Counted from the stretch's first letter, positions 8,917-21,774 are shown. The stretch: DNA of 64,000 nucleotides from Ornithinimicrobium sp. F0845 (GCF_023015765.1 NZ_JALKAL010000015.1:1-64000), one strand, 5' to 3'. Program-made: numbers and translations. Notes: generated from the sequence alone by a model not told the origin.

Positions 8917-9858
8917 TCAGGCCGGGCGCGCCTGTGACAGCGCGATCCCGTCCAGGATGTCGTGCTCGGAGGCGCGCACGGTGCTCAGCCCGGAGTCGTG
9001 CTGGACCCGCTGGATGATGCTGCGCCACACCAGTGCGCCGGCCCCGATCACGTCGACCCGGCCCTCGTGCATGTAGGGCAGGGCGGCGCGGTCCGCCCGG
9101 CTCATCTGGGCCAGCTCCGTGCACGCGGTGATCGCCTGGTCGACCGGGATCTCTGCCCCGTGGATGCGGGCGCTGTCGTAGGAGTCCAGCCGCAGCGCGT
9201 GCGCGGTTACGGTCGTCACCGAGCCCGCCACGCCGACGAGGGTCCCGACCCCCGTGAGGTCGACGTCCTCGGCGGCGCTGTTGACGGCCATCGTGATGTC
9301 CCCCAGGGCCGGCCAGATCTCGGCCTCGGACGGCGGGTCGCTCCTCAGGTGCCGCTCGGCCATCCGGACACAGCCGATGTCGACCGAGGCGGACTGCTCG
9401 ACCGCCCCGTCGCCCCGGACGAACTCGGTGGAGCCACCACCGATGTCGACGACCAGGTAAGGGGCCAGTCCTCCCGTCAGGCCCGTCGTCGCCCCCGCGA
9501 AGGAGAGCTCCGCCTCCTCCCGACCGGTGATCACCTCGGGGCTGGTGCCGAACGCCGCGAAGACCTCGGTGACCCCGGACACGAACTCGTCGGCGTTGGC
9601 GGCGTCGCGCGAGGCCGAGGTGGCCACGAAACGCACCGACTCACAGCCCGCCTGCTCGCACTGTGCCGCATAGTCGGCCGCTGCCGTCAACGTGCGGGCC
9701 ATCGGCTCCGCCCCGATCCGCCCCGTGGCGTCGACGCCGTGACCGAGCCGGACGATCCGCATCTCACGGTGCACCTCCTCGAGCCCGCCAGCGCCGACAT
9801 CGGCGATCAGCAGCCGGATCGAGTTGGTGCCGCAGTCGATCGCGCCGACACGAGTCAT
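8917..9858 (-). CDS. ppx: exopolyphosphatase / Ppx-GppA phosphatase family
   Basis: 313 aa. ASKHA-fold motifs of the Ppx/GppA family: VGAIDCGTNSIRLLIAD at the N-terminus, FVATSASRDA, and the phosphate-binding LVVDIGGGSTEFV. Members hydrolyse polyphosphate and/or pppGpp. Length equals the short actinobacterial form without the C-terminal HD extension. ATG 9858 overlaps the stop of the DUF501 gene by 4 bases (ATGA). The gene order ftsB-like, DUF501, ppx downstream of eno is conserved in actinobacteria. Confidence 0.92.
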   Translation of the reverse strand: MTRVGAIDCGTNSIRLLIADVGAGGLEEVHREMRIVRLGHGVDATGRIGAEPMARTLTAAADYAAQCEQAGCESVRFVATSASRDAANADEFVSGVTEVFAAFGTSPEVITGREEAELSFAGATTGLTGGLAPYLVVDIGGGSTEFVRGDGAVEQSASVDIGCVRMAERHLRSDPPSEAEIWPALGDITMAVNSAAEDVDLTGVGTLVGVAGSVTTVTAHALRLDSYDSARIHGAEIPVDQAITACTELAQMSRADRAALPYMHEGRVDVIGAGALVWRSIIQRVQHDSGLSTVRASEHDILDGIALSQARPA

Positions 9859-10391
9859 GAGGTCTCCTCGGTCTCCTGCGGTTCGGCACAGCACCCGTCG
9901 TGCCACCACTCCGGCAGTGCCGCCAGCGCCTCGTCGCCGAGCGGGTTGACACCCGGTCCGACCGCGAGTGAGTGGGCGACCAGCACGTGCAGGCACTTGA
10001 CCCGGGTCGGCATCCCACCGGCCGAGATGCCCTCGATCTCGGGCACCGACCCGAGCTCCGCCCGGCGGGCGAGATAGTCCTCGTGCGCCACGGCATACTG
10101 CCTGGCCAGCTCGGCATCCTGCCCGAGCCGCTCGGTCATCTCGCGCATCATCCCCTCGCTCTCCAGCGTGGAGATGGCACCGGTCAGGCGGGGGCAGGTG
10201 GCGTAGAACGAGGTCGGGAACGGGGTGCCGTCGGGCAGCCGCGGCTCGGTGCGCACCACCGTGGGGCAGCCGCAGGGGCAGCGGTGGGCGATGGCCACGA
10301 CGCCGCGCGCGGGGCGGCCCAACTGCCGCTGGATGGTCAGCAGGTCCTCGTCGGTGGGGACCTCGTGGTGGTCAGGGACGCTCGGCGACAT
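9855..10391 (-). CDS. DUF501 domain-containing protein
   Basis: 178 aa. Contains the conserved DUF501 features: GRPARGVVAIAHRCPCGCP, a YATCPRLTGAISTLES segment, and GGMPTRVKCLHVLVAHSL. Cysteines in CPCGCP and a C-terminal HDGCC suggest metal binding, which is inference. Function unknown. It overlaps the ftsB-like gene by 20 bases upstream and ppx by 4 bases downstream, so translation is coupled. Confidence 0.9.
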   Translation of the reverse strand: MSPSVPDHHEVPTDEDLLTIQRQLGRPARGVVAIAHRCPCGCPTVVRTEPRLPDGTPFPTSFYATCPRLTGAISTLESEGMMREMTERLGQDAELARQYAVAHEDYLARRAELGSVPEIEGISAGGMPTRVKCLHVLVAHSLAVGPGVNPLGDEALAALPEWWHDGCCAEPQETEETS

Positions 10392-10923
10392 CGGTCTCCG
10401 GGAGGCCCTCGTTGGCGGTGACGACCGACTCCCAGACCTGGCCGAACCAGGGGCGGTGGGCGTGCGTGTCCTCCGTGAGCGGTGTCATGCCCGGGAGCGG
10501 CTCGCTCAGCTGCTCACCGGTGTCGTCGAGCACCGTGAAGGCCACCTCACCGGGCTTGACGAAACGCAGCCGCTCGCGGGCCTGCTGCTCGACATAGGCG
10601 TCGTCCTCCCACCGCTCCAGCTCGCTCTCGATCCGGGCGATGTCCTCCTGCTCGGCGGCGATCTGCTGCTCCGCTTTGGAGATCGCGGCGCGCTGGTCGA
10701 GGTAGCCGCGCAGCGTAGGCGTCAGGAACAGCGCGAGGAACCCGATGAGCACGATGAGGGCGCCGAGCCGCCACAGGTGCGGCGGCGTCTGTCGTCGGGC
10801 GCTGCCGCTGGAGGAGGTGGAGCGGGCCGCGGTCCGGGGTGCGCTGGCCGCCTTCGCCCGCGGCGCGGGCCGTTTGGCGGCAGGACGGGACGAGCCGCGG
10901 CCGGGGCCTCGCGTGGTGGCCAT
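10372..10923 (-). CDS. ftsB: septum formation initiator family protein (FtsB/DivIC-like)
   Basis: 183 aa. A basic, Ser/Ala/Pro-rich cytoplasmic N-terminus (~1-65) precedes one transmembrane helix (LIVLIGFLALFLTPTL, ~70-90) and a coiled coil rich in Glu/Gln (AAISKAEQQIAAEQEDIARI). The conserved ERLRFVKPGE segment follows. FtsB/DivIC joins FtsL and FtsQ in the divisome. ATG 10923 is chosen because GGAGGACGAG lies upstream; the longer open frame would enter the eno downstream region. It is located directly downstream of eno, as is usual in actinobacteria. Confidence 0.88.
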   Translation of the reverse strand: MATTRGPGRGSSRPAAKRPAPRAKAASAPRTAARSTSSSGSARRQTPPHLWRLGALIVLIGFLALFLTPTLRGYLDQRAAISKAEQQIAAEQEDIARIESELERWEDDAYVEQQARERLRFVKPGEVAFTVLDDTGEQLSEPLPGMTPLTEDTHAHRPWFGQVWESVVTANEGLPETDVAERP

Positions 10924-11023
10924 CTGCTCGTCCTCCTCCGGGGAGTATGTCGTGTGCTGGGTCTGTGAGGTTCTGCGCGGTCTGTCCGGGTGGTGGGTCA
11001 GTGGGCCGCCGCCGGCCAGGTGG

Positions 11024-13235
<2,212 letters not shown>

Positions 13236-13239
<4 letters not shown>

Positions 13240-14246
13240 GACGAGCCGGCGGCCGGGTCGGTCGCCCCCAGGTCGCGCAGCAGCCCGCGCAGCGCGGACG
13301 ACGGGTCGACGCCGGCGGCCCGCGCGGCCAGCACCACGTCCATGAGCCGTGCGGCGATCACTCCGTCTGCGCCCGCACCGTCCGGGCCCACACCGACCGT
13401 GCCCGCGCCATCGTGCCCCCCGTCGTCTGAGCCCACAACAGCGAGCCGCCCATCGACCTCAGCGCGCAACCACGCGCGCAGACCGGCCCGCTCCAGGCGG
13501 GTGGCGACCTTGGTCGCGCGGGCGAGCGCCGACATACCGGCGGGGATGCCCTCGAGCGGATGCTCGCGGTGCGGCTTCTCGGTCGCCTTGAGCTGCTCCC
13601 AGTTGGCCTCGACGGCCGCCGCGTCCGCGGCCTCGACATCGGCGAAGACGTGCGGGTGGCGGTGCACGAGCTTGTCAACCAGCCGTCCGGCGATGTCGTC
13701 GATGTCGAAGCCATCCTCGCGCTCGGCGGCCACCCGCGCGTGGAAGACCACCTGCAGCAGCACGTCCCCGAGCTCCTCGGCGATGTGGCCGTCATCGCCG
13801 GACTCCAGCGCCTCGACCGCCTCGTGCGCCTCCTCGATCAGGTAGGGCACCAGGCTCTGATGGGTCTGCGCCGCGTCCCACGGGCAGCCGCCGGGCGACC
13901 GGAGCCGGTCCATGACGGCGACAACGTCGAGCAGCCGGGCACCGGGTTGGTCCCAGGACCCGACCAGGACCTCGAGCTCGGGGGCGTCGCGGCGGGTCGC
14001 CTCGGCGGCGAGTGCGTCGGTCAGGCCGGGGTCACCGTCGGGCGAGCCTACCCACGCGACGGCAGCGTCGGCAGCCCGGTCGAGCAGCTCCCGGGCCAGT
14101 GCGCGCACCTCACCGTCCGCGGCGGAGACCGCGATGCCGGCAGCGAGTATGGCGCGGGGCTGGGGATCGGTGAGGGTGCGGGCCAGCACGACGTCGGCCT
14201 CCTCGAGACTGCGCCACGCCTCGCGCGACAGCAGGCCGGGGGCCAA
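13236..14246 (-). CDS. mazG: nucleoside triphosphate pyrophosphohydrolase MazG
   Basis: 336 aa from TTG 14246. The MazG core is clear: LLDVVAVMDRLRSPGGCPWD, QTHQSLVPYLIEEAHEAVEAL and EELGDVLLQVVFHARVA give the EExxE/ExxD metal-binding helices. It hydrolyses (d)NTPs or (p)ppGpp-related nucleotides. An Asp/Gly-rich insertion (DDGGHDGAGTVGVGPDGAG) near residue 290 is unusual. The family N-terminal block continues upstream of the TTG in frame (GRLSLLLTSPR), so translation may start at a CTG at 14285 that overlaps the stop of the preceding gene; no ATG or GTG is available there. Confidence 0.9.
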
Positions 14247-14281
14247 CCGCGGTGAGGTCAGCAGCAGGCTGAGGCGACCGC

Positions 14282-14800
14282 TCAGTTCTGCACCTCGGCG
14301 GAGACCTCGGTGATCCAGCTCGGGGACTCCGCCATCACCTGGCGGGCCTCCGCGTCCCAGGTGCCGAAGCGCGGGTTGACCTCGATCTCGACGCCTTCGG
14401 TCGAGGGCACGTCGCCCGCCCCCTGGAGGTGGACGATCGTGCGATAGAGGTCAACCAGGTCCTGGCTGGGCTCCTCGATGCCCGCGCCCCGCAGCTGGGT
14501 GATCACCTGCGACTCGCTGATCGGTGGGTTGCCCGCGCCGGCGTAGGCCTCGGCCGCCGCGTCGCGGTAGATCAGCAGCGTGAGCACCTCGGTCGGCGCC
14601 ACCGGGGTCACCGGCAGCTGGTTGAAGTCCGCGGTGGCCGCCTGCAGCTGCTTGACGGTGATCACCTCGCCGTCAACGACGGCGGCGGTGCTGCCGGACA
14701 TGCCGCAACCGGTGAGCACGAGAGCCCCGACTGCCAGGGCAGTCACCGGACGGGCGGCGCGGGTCAGAGACGTTGTTGCGATCCTCACGGCGCCCATCAT
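14282..14800 (-). CDS. SurA N-terminal domain lipoprotein
   Basis: 172 aa. Lipoprotein signal with lipobox VLTGC (ALAVGALVLTGCGMSGS), then a short SurA-N-like helical domain (AAVVDGEVITVKQLQAA ... SESQVITQLR). There is no parvulin prolyl-isomerase domain, so it is the chaperone-like half only. The position directly upstream of mazG is typical of actinobacteria. ATG 14800 is chosen (a second ATG follows at 14797); longer starts add a charged stretch before the signal peptide. Expected location: outer face of the cell membrane. Confidence 0.8.
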   Translation of the reverse strand: MMGAVRIATTSLTRAARPVTALAVGALVLTGCGMSGSTAAVVDGEVITVKQLQAATADFNQLPVTPVAPTEVLTLLIYRDAAAEAYAGAGNPPISESQVITQLRGAGIEEPSQDLVDLYRTIVHLQGAGDVPSTEGVEIEVNPRFGTWDAEARQVMAESPSWITEVSAEVQN

Positions 14801-14987
14801 GTCACCCCGCCGTCGCGGCGACGGCATCCCTCGCGGACTCGACCGCTGGTCCCGCACCACTGGCGCTCACAAGTGAGCAACCTCAGTTGTCGGCACCCAA
14901 CAGGCATTGTCCCGGCGCCCACCCTCCCCGTTCCATGAAGGGGTTCGTTCCGCACCCACCGTTGCGTGGGGTACCCGAAGGAAGAAG

Positions 14988-17846
14988 ATGCGATCCACAG
15001 CACGCAAGCGCCGGGGGGTGGGCGGCGCCAGCCTGGCAGTCGCTGCCGTCTCCGGCCTGATCCTGTCCGCCCTGCCGGCCGCCAACGCCACGCCGGAGGA
15101 CCTGCCCGCGGCCCCGGGGGTGGCAGTGACCGGCGACCGCACCGACAACGCCGAGACCGACACGCCGTCGATGGTCACCGGACTGCAGGCCACGACCGAG
15201 CCGGGGCAGTCCGCCGCCCAGGCAGCACGCGGGTTCCTGGCTGCCCAGCAGGGACGCTTCCACATCGACAATCCCGCCCGCACCTTGACGGAGGTGGCCA
15301 CCCACCGGACGCCCGGCCAGGAGGTGGTGCGTTTCCAGCAGCAGTACCAGGGCGTCGATGTCCTGGGGGCTCAGTACGTCGTGCGCATGGAGACCACGCA
15401 GGATGCCCGCACCGTCACCGGCACCTCCGGGAAGTACTTCACCGACCTGAGCCTGGAGTCCGTTCAGCCGTCGGTGTCGGAGGAGGTGGCGGTCGAGCGC
15501 GCTGTCGCTGCTGTCGGCACTCAGTTCGGCCCCGCCCCCCTGCGGCGGGATGCCCTGACAGACGCGGCGGACACCCCACTGACCGGCACCGCCCAGGGTC
15601 TGACCATCCTGCCGCGGGGAGACGGCGTCCTCACCCGGCACGTCACCGTCACCGGGGTCAACTCAGCTGACGGCACGCCCGTCCGTCAGGAGGTGTACGT
15701 CGATGCGCAGGCGGGCTTCCCGGTGCTGAGCTACAGCTCGATCAAGTCCTTCGCCAGCGCCGACCAGGCCACCGCGAGGGGTGCAGCCGCCACCTCCGGG
15801 GCCGCCGCGACCGCCACCCCCACGAGCACCCAGTTGGTCACCGAGGGGACGGGTGTCCGCTACAACGGCTCGGAGGTGCCGCTCAACCTCTATCAGGCGG
15901 CCAACGGGTCCTACCAGATGTACGACTACGGCTTCCGCGATGATGCCACGCCCTTCGTGGGCACACTGCTCGGGACCTGGGATGCCCGCGGTGTCGACGC
16001 GACCCATGCCGCTGGCGGGTGGCCCAGCAGCGTCAAGATCTTCGCGTCCGACTCGACCCACCTCGAGGGAGAGTTCACCGAGTCGGGAGCGGTGGACGCC
16101 CACTGGGCGGCACACCAGGTCTACGACTACTACCGCACCCACTTCGGGCGGAAGGGTCTGGACGACAAGGACGGCTTCATCAACTCCCTGGTCGGCGTGA
16201 CGGCCAACGGGGGTCCCTACCTCAACGCCTTCTGGGACGGCACGAAGATGGTGTACGGCCAGGGAGCCGGGGAGTATCGCACCTTTTCCGCCGATACCGA
16301 CGTCGTCGGACACGAGATGACACACGGCGTCATCCAGCACAGCGCAAACCTGGTCTACGCCGGCCAGCCCGGGGCGGTCAGTGAGGCCATCGCAGACTAC
16401 TTCGGCAACGCCATCGACCTGGAGGCCGAGGGAATGTCGATGAGCGATCCCGACGCCGGACTGCTCGGGGAGGACCTGTGCCGCACGCTGAGCCCCCGCG
16501 AGTGCGCCCTGCGCGACCTGGACAACGACCTCACCACCTACGACGACCTCATCGGCACCACCTTTGCCGGTGACAACGGTGGGGTGCACCTGAACTCACC
16601 GATCTTCAGCGGCGCCCTGTGGGACATCCGCCATGGGCTCGGTGGCGAGCGCGCCGACCAGATCGTCTACCGCGCACTGACTGCCTACATGACGCCCCTG
16701 GACGGATTCACGGACAGTCGTGCCGCGGTCATCGGCGCGGCCGAGGAACTCGGTGCGACCAGCGCCGAGCTGCGCACCATCTCGGACTCCTTCGCCGACC
16801 ACGGCATCGTCCCGGGCTGGGAGACCGAGCTCGGCGTCGACACGACGACCCTGCTGCCCTACCTGAACATCGCCGGCACCGGAGTCGGTGCCGGCGGCGG
16901 CCACTACGCGGTGTCGCGCTCCAATGCCGACGGCAGCGAGCCGTACTCCATCTGGGTCGGTGACACCGACGGCAGGACCGAGCCACGGCTGATGAGCCCA
17001 AACAACGGCTCGTTCAACGTCTACGCCGACACCGATGGCGAGTCGGTGGTGTGGGCCGAGTACACCGGCACCGTCATCGACTTCTGGTCCCGCCCGCTGG
17101 GGCGCGGCGTGGCGACACCGATCGTGTTCAGTCACAACGGCCCCACGTCGTCCCTGGCCGTCGACGGTGATCTCGTCGTGAAGACCGTCACCGACTACAC
17201 CACCGGCGTCCAGCACGTCGCCTACACCAACACCCGCACCGGAGCGAAAGGCCTCGTCGACACCGGCACTCCGGCTGTGATCACCGCCCTGCCCTCGGTG
17301 AAGGACGGCCGGATCGCCTACGCGAAGATGTGGGCTGCCAGCGACGGCTACAAGCTGGGCGTCGAGGTGTTCGACACCGAGGCGGGCACCAAGACCCTGA
17401 TGCCTATCGACCCGGACGGCGTGATGGCCATCGGTCAGACCGCGCTCACCTCCGACGCCGTCTACTGGATCGAGGACAACGATGACACCGACCAGCGCAA
17501 GGCCGCGGTGCGTGGCGCCAGGCTCGACGGCACCGGCCTGAGGGAGTTGTCCGCAGAGACCGGTCCCGCCGCGCTCGCTGCATACTCGTTGACCGCGTCC
17601 GAGGACGCGGTCACCGTCACCAGCATCGCGCCGGCAACGGACTACGCCAACGAGACGCTGCCCAAGCTCTACCAGTTGTCCATCGACGGGAAGTCCAAGC
17701 GCAACCCGAGCCCGCTGCGGATGTCGTGCAACCGTGGCGAGCAGATATTCGCGGCTGCCGACGAGGGCAAGCGCGTGCTGTGGCTCGACGGCACGACCGG
17801 TGAGACGCACCTGGTGGTCCAGGATCGTCCCAAGCGTCACTGCTGA
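14988..17846 (+). CDS. secreted M4 (thermolysin-like) zinc metalloprotease
   Basis: 952 aa. Signal peptide (RKRRGVGGASLAVAAVSGLI, cleavage near ANA-TPE), then an FTP/PepSY-type propeptide (~60-280), and the M4 catalytic domain. Zinc site GHEMTH (His442, Glu443, His446) and the third ligand Glu466 in SEAIADYFGN give exactly the thermolysin spacing of 20 residues from the second histidine. The C-terminal ~330 residues contain repeating segments with SIWVGDTDG and VVWAEYTG and look like a beta-propeller. GAAGGAAG lies before ATG 14988. Expected role: extracellular proteolysis after autoprocessing. A strong terminator follows. Confidence 0.93.
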   Translation: MRSTARKRRGVGGASLAVAAVSGLILSALPAANATPEDLPAAPGVAVTGDRTDNAETDTPSMVTGLQATTEPGQSAAQAARGFLAAQQGRFHIDNPARTLTEVATHRTPGQEVVRFQQQYQGVDVLGAQYVVRMETTQDARTVTGTSGKYFTDLSLESVQPSVSEEVAVERAVAAVGTQFGPAPLRRDALTDAADTPLTGTAQGLTILPRGDGVLTRHVTVTGVNSADGTPVRQEVYVDAQAGFPVLSYSSIKSFASADQATARGAAATSGAAATATPTSTQLVTEGTGVRYNGSEVPLNLYQAANGSYQMYDYGFRDDATPFVGTLLGTWDARGVDATHAAGGWPSSVKIFASDSTHLEGEFTESGAVDAHWAAHQVYDYYRTHFGRKGLDDKDGFINSLVGVTANGGPYLNAFWDGTKMVYGQGAGEYRTFSADTDVVGHEMTHGVIQHSANLVYAGQPGAVSEAIADYFGNAIDLEAEGMSMSDPDAGLLGEDLCRTLSPRECALRDLDNDLTTYDDLIGTTFAGDNGGVHLNSPIFSGALWDIRHGLGGERADQIVYRALTAYMTPLDGFTDSRAAVIGAAEELGATSAELRTISDSFADHGIVPGWETELGVDTTTLLPYLNIAGTGVGAGGGHYAVSRSNADGSEPYSIWVGDTDGRTEPRLMSPNNGSFNVYADTDGESVVWAEYTGTVIDFWSRPLGRGVATPIVFSHNGPTSSLAVDGDLVVKTVTDYTTGVQHVAYTNTRTGAKGLVDTGTPAVITALPSVKDGRIAYAKMWAASDGYKLGVEVFDTEAGTKTLMPIDPDGVMAIGQTALTSDAVYWIEDNDDTDQRKAAVRGARLDGTGLRELSAETGPAALAAYSLTASEDAVTVTSIAPATDYANETLPKLYQLSIDGKSKRNPSPLRMSCNRGEQIFAAADEGKRVLWLDGTTGETHLVVQDRPKRHC

Positions 17847-17865
17847 CGCCAAAGCTGACATCAGC

Positions 17866-17900
17866 GGCTGGCTCCCCCGCCCTCCATGGGGGAGCCAGCC
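17866..17900 (+). terminator. rho-independent-type hairpin after the M4 protease gene
   Basis: Perfect 13-bp stem GGCTGGCTCCCCC / GGGGGAGCCAGCC with a 9-base loop, 20 bases after the protease stop codon. There is no T-run, as is common for high-GC actinobacterial terminators. Confidence 0.85.
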
Positions 17901-17942
17901 GCCCCTGTCTCGGGCCTGGGTCGGCGCGCCAAGGCCGCCCAA

Positions 17943-17948
17943 TAGACT
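17943..17948 (+). promoter_or_regulatory. -10 box TAGACT giving a leaderless transcript
   Basis: TAGACT ends 7 bases before ATG 17956. This spacing puts the transcription start at or within a base of the start codon, and no ribosome site is present. Confidence 0.55.
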
Positions 17949-17955
17949 CCGTCGC

Positions 17956-19032
17956 ATGCCTGAAGACGGCCCCGACGCGGGCGTGGCGGCAGTCCTCGCG
18001 GCAACGCCCTGGCTCGGTCTGAACCCCGAGGACGTGCACGTCTATCGCGCCATCCTGGACGCCGGAGACGCCACGGACCTCCCGGCGCTGGGCGCGACGA
18101 CCGATCTGGCGCAGGAGAACATCGAGTCAGCCATCGATCGGCTGGCGCAGCGCGGGTTCATCTCAGGTCGGGTGCCGACGTCGCCGGGCAACGCGGTGCG
18201 GGCGTTCCTCCACGCGCGGATGGCCGAGGTTCACGCCGAGACGTCCGAGCTCGAGCATGCCGCCGGGCGCATTGATGAGGTCGTCACCCGGCTGGTGGGT
18301 CAGCTCCCCGAGGCTGTGGGCGCTGACGGCGTCGAGCTGGTCAACGGGGCGCGAGCCGTAGGTGAGCGAGCCACCGCAGTGATGTCCTCGGCCCGCAGCG
18401 AGGTCCTGGTCCTCAACGCGCCGCCCTATGCCCAGCTCAGCACTCCGGAGTATGCGGACCAGGCCGAGGATGCCACACCCTCGGATGCCCCTGTGAGCCC
18501 GGACCACCCCCTCAAGTCAGCGGTGAACGACGTCGCGGGGCAGGCCCTCCTGCGCGGAGTGAAGGTCCGCCACGTGATTGCCCAGCAGGGCATCGACATC
18601 CCGCATCGGATGGCTGAGATGAACGAGTTGGCCGCACTGGGGCTCGAGGTGCGGGTCCGACCGACCCTGCCGACAAAAATGATCGTCGTGGATCGCGTCA
18701 CCGCCATGGTGCCGCCCTCCGCGCTGGCCGACCCAGGCTCAGCGGCCCTGGTGATCAGCAATGGTCTGCTGATGAACATCTTCTTGCCGCTGTTCGAGGA
18801 GATGTGGTCCAGCGCCCTGCCTCTGGGCACGGACGCGGAACGGGGACCGACCGAGGATGAGCGCGTGCTGCTCGGGCTCCTGGCAAGTGGGTCGAAGGAC
18901 GAGGCGATCGCCCGCCAGCTCGACGTCCACGTGCACACCGCACGCCGCCGCATCTCCGCCCTGCTGCAACGACTCGGCACCGCAACCCGATTTCAGGCAG
19001 GCCTGCAGGCCACCCGACGGGGTTGGCTGTGA
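17956..19032 (+). CDS. LuxR-type transcriptional regulator with TrmB-like N-terminal part
   Basis: 358 aa. The N-terminal ~60 residues resemble a winged-helix TrmB-type domain (LNPEDVHVYRAILDAGDATD ... IESAIDRLAQRGFISG). A helix follows and then a PLD-like sensing domain (~110-280). The C-terminal ~65 residues are a LuxR HTH (PTEDERVLLGLLASGSKDEA, ARQLDVHVHTARRRISALLQ). Signal and targets are unknown; neighbours are the M4 protease upstream and an ABC-2 transporter convergent downstream. Start ATG 17956 fits the leaderless -10 box. The coding 3' end is duplicated just downstream. Confidence 0.85.
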   Translation: MPEDGPDAGVAAVLAATPWLGLNPEDVHVYRAILDAGDATDLPALGATTDLAQENIESAIDRLAQRGFISGRVPTSPGNAVRAFLHARMAEVHAETSELEHAAGRIDEVVTRLVGQLPEAVGADGVELVNGARAVGERATAVMSSARSEVLVLNAPPYAQLSTPEYADQAEDATPSDAPVSPDHPLKSAVNDVAGQALLRGVKVRHVIAQQGIDIPHRMAEMNELAALGLEVRVRPTLPTKMIVVDRVTAMVPPSALADPGSAALVISNGLLMNIFLPLFEEMWSSALPLGTDAERGPTEDERVLLGLLASGSKDEAIARQLDVHVHTARRRISALLQRLGTATRFQAGLQATRRGWL

Positions 19033-19096
19033 CGGGCCGCGGCTGAGGGGGTCCAGGGGGTTGGCTGTGACTGGCCACGGCTCCGAACGGGTCCAC
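19019..19096 (+). repeat. tandem duplication spanning the stop codon of the LuxR-type gene
   Basis: About 38-40 bp beginning GGGGTTGGCTGTGAC, which holds the last codons and TGA of the regulator, is repeated in tandem right after the gene (copies at ~19019-19055 and ~19057-19096). The second copy is non-coding and diverged by a few bases. Confidence 0.7.
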
Positions 19097-19109
19097 GGCT
19101 GACCGCAGG

Positions 19110-20692
19110 TCACGCCACCCCAACGTCGCGTCGCCGGAAGCCCAGCACGGCCAGGGCCAGCAGCAGCCCTGCGAGCACACTGAGCGATAACGCCACACCC
19201 CAGTCCATCGACTCCAGCGGCATCCGCGGCGTCAGGTTGAACGGCGACAGGTTGCGCACCGCCTCCGGGATCTCGAGCAGGTCGCCGAGCCAGCCGACGA
19301 CGAAGCACCCGGCCAGGACGACCCAGACGAGGAGGCTGAGCCGGGGTGCCCACCCGTGCAGCGCCGCGGCGAGGCCACCGATGACGGCAATGGCAGGCAG
19401 GTAGGCCGCGGTCGCAGCCAGCAGCTCACCGAAGCGTTCGGCAGACCCGCTGACCAGCGTGTCCGCGACGGCGACACCGACCCCGGTGGCCAGCGTGACG
19501 AGCACCGTGCCGACCGCGGTCACGCCGAGCCAGCCGAGCTGCCAGGACGCCCGCGGCGTGCGTGTGGCCAGCACGAGCTCGGCCCTGGCGGCGGCCTCCT
19601 CGGAGCGTAGGCGCTGCACCGAGGACACGGTGAAGCAGGCAACGATGAGCACCAGGATCAGCAGGATCAGCCCGAAGTAGCCGGCCACCAGGTCGTCCCC
19701 GCCACCGCCCAGCAGCTCGCCGAGCTCCGGGTTGTCCTCCAGCATCGTGGTGACCTCCTCCCCGAACGACCCGAACGCAAGGCCAGCCAGGAAGAGGCCG
19801 ACCGACCACCACAGCAGCGACGACCGCTGCTGCCGGAGCGCCAGGCCCGGCACCGAGGAGAGCAGGTGGGAGGCCCGTGCGGGTCCCGGTCGTGGCGGCA
19901 CCAGTCCCGCGCCGACGTCGCGACGACGGGTCAGCTCGACCGCGACGGCGGTGAGGCCGACGGCGGTCGCGACCGGGAGCAGCAGGGGCCACCAGCGCTC
20001 GGCGCCGAACGCGTGCACCGCCTGGACCCACCCGACCGGCGAGGCCCAGGTCAGGGCCGACTCCCGGACGTCCCCGAGGGAGCGCAGCGCCCAGGCGACA
20101 CCGAGGACCGCCACGGACATCCCCAGCGCGGCGCGCGCGTGCTCGGTGAGCTGGGCGGCGACCGCGGTCACCGCACAGAAGACGACGCCCAGGCAGGCCA
20201 TCGACGACCCGAAGAGCATCGACCCGCTGGCCGGCAGCCCCAGTCCAGTCAGCGAAGCCGCGAGGAGCAGACCCACCAGCAGGCTCGCACCCCCGACCAC
20301 GATGAGAGCGGCGGCCAGCGGGGCGTGGCGGCCCAGCACCCCGGCCCGCAGCAGCTCGGTCCGCCCGGCCTCCTCCTCGGCGCGGGTGTGCCGCACGGTC
20401 AGGAAGATCGCCATCAGTGAGACACCGACCGCTGCGGTCAGGTTGATCTCGAACAGGGTGATGCCACCGACCGTGTCGAGCGCCTGCGGCGGCCCGCTCA
20501 TGGCGATCGCGGCGGGACTGTTGGTGACGGTCGCGGCATACCCCGCCCGCAGCTCCGGGGTCGTGTAGAGGCCCTGCACGGCCGATGCGGAGGCCGCGAC
20601 GATCCCGACGATGCCCACGATCCACAGCGGCAGGTGGACCCGGTCCAGCCGGAGGAAGAGCCGGACCAGCTGGCCCGTGCCGATCAGCCCGC

Positions 20693-20696
<4 letters not shown>
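19110..20696 (-). CDS. ABC-2 type transporter permease (exporter)
   Basis: 528 aa, about 12 predicted membrane helices in two similar halves, for example [20 protein letters not shown] and [19 protein letters not shown]. The two-halves layout matches the long ABC-2 permeases of the polyketide/tetronasin-exporter type. GTG 20696 overlaps the stop of the ATPase gene by 4 bases (GTGA), so the two form an operon. Substrate unknown; self-protection or drug export is a reasonable inference from family. Confidence 0.88.
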
Positions 20697-21715
<1,019 letters not shown>

Positions 21716-21717
21716 AC

Positions 21718-21751
21718 TGTAGAATCTACAGGAACTTCACGATTTTGTGAA
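21718..21751. promoter_or_regulatory. paired palindromic operators in the divergent promoter region
   Basis: TGTAGAATCTACA (21718-21730) is a perfect 13-bp palindrome and TTCACGATTTTGTGAA (21736-21751) has 5-bp arms. The stretch is much more AT-rich than its surroundings and lies between the ABC transporter gene (minus) and the small regulator gene (plus), 3 bases from the ATPase start. A likely binding site for the divergent regulator, controlling both promoters. Confidence 0.7.
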
Positions 21752-21774
21752 TCTAATTAACCGAGGAGGCCAGG

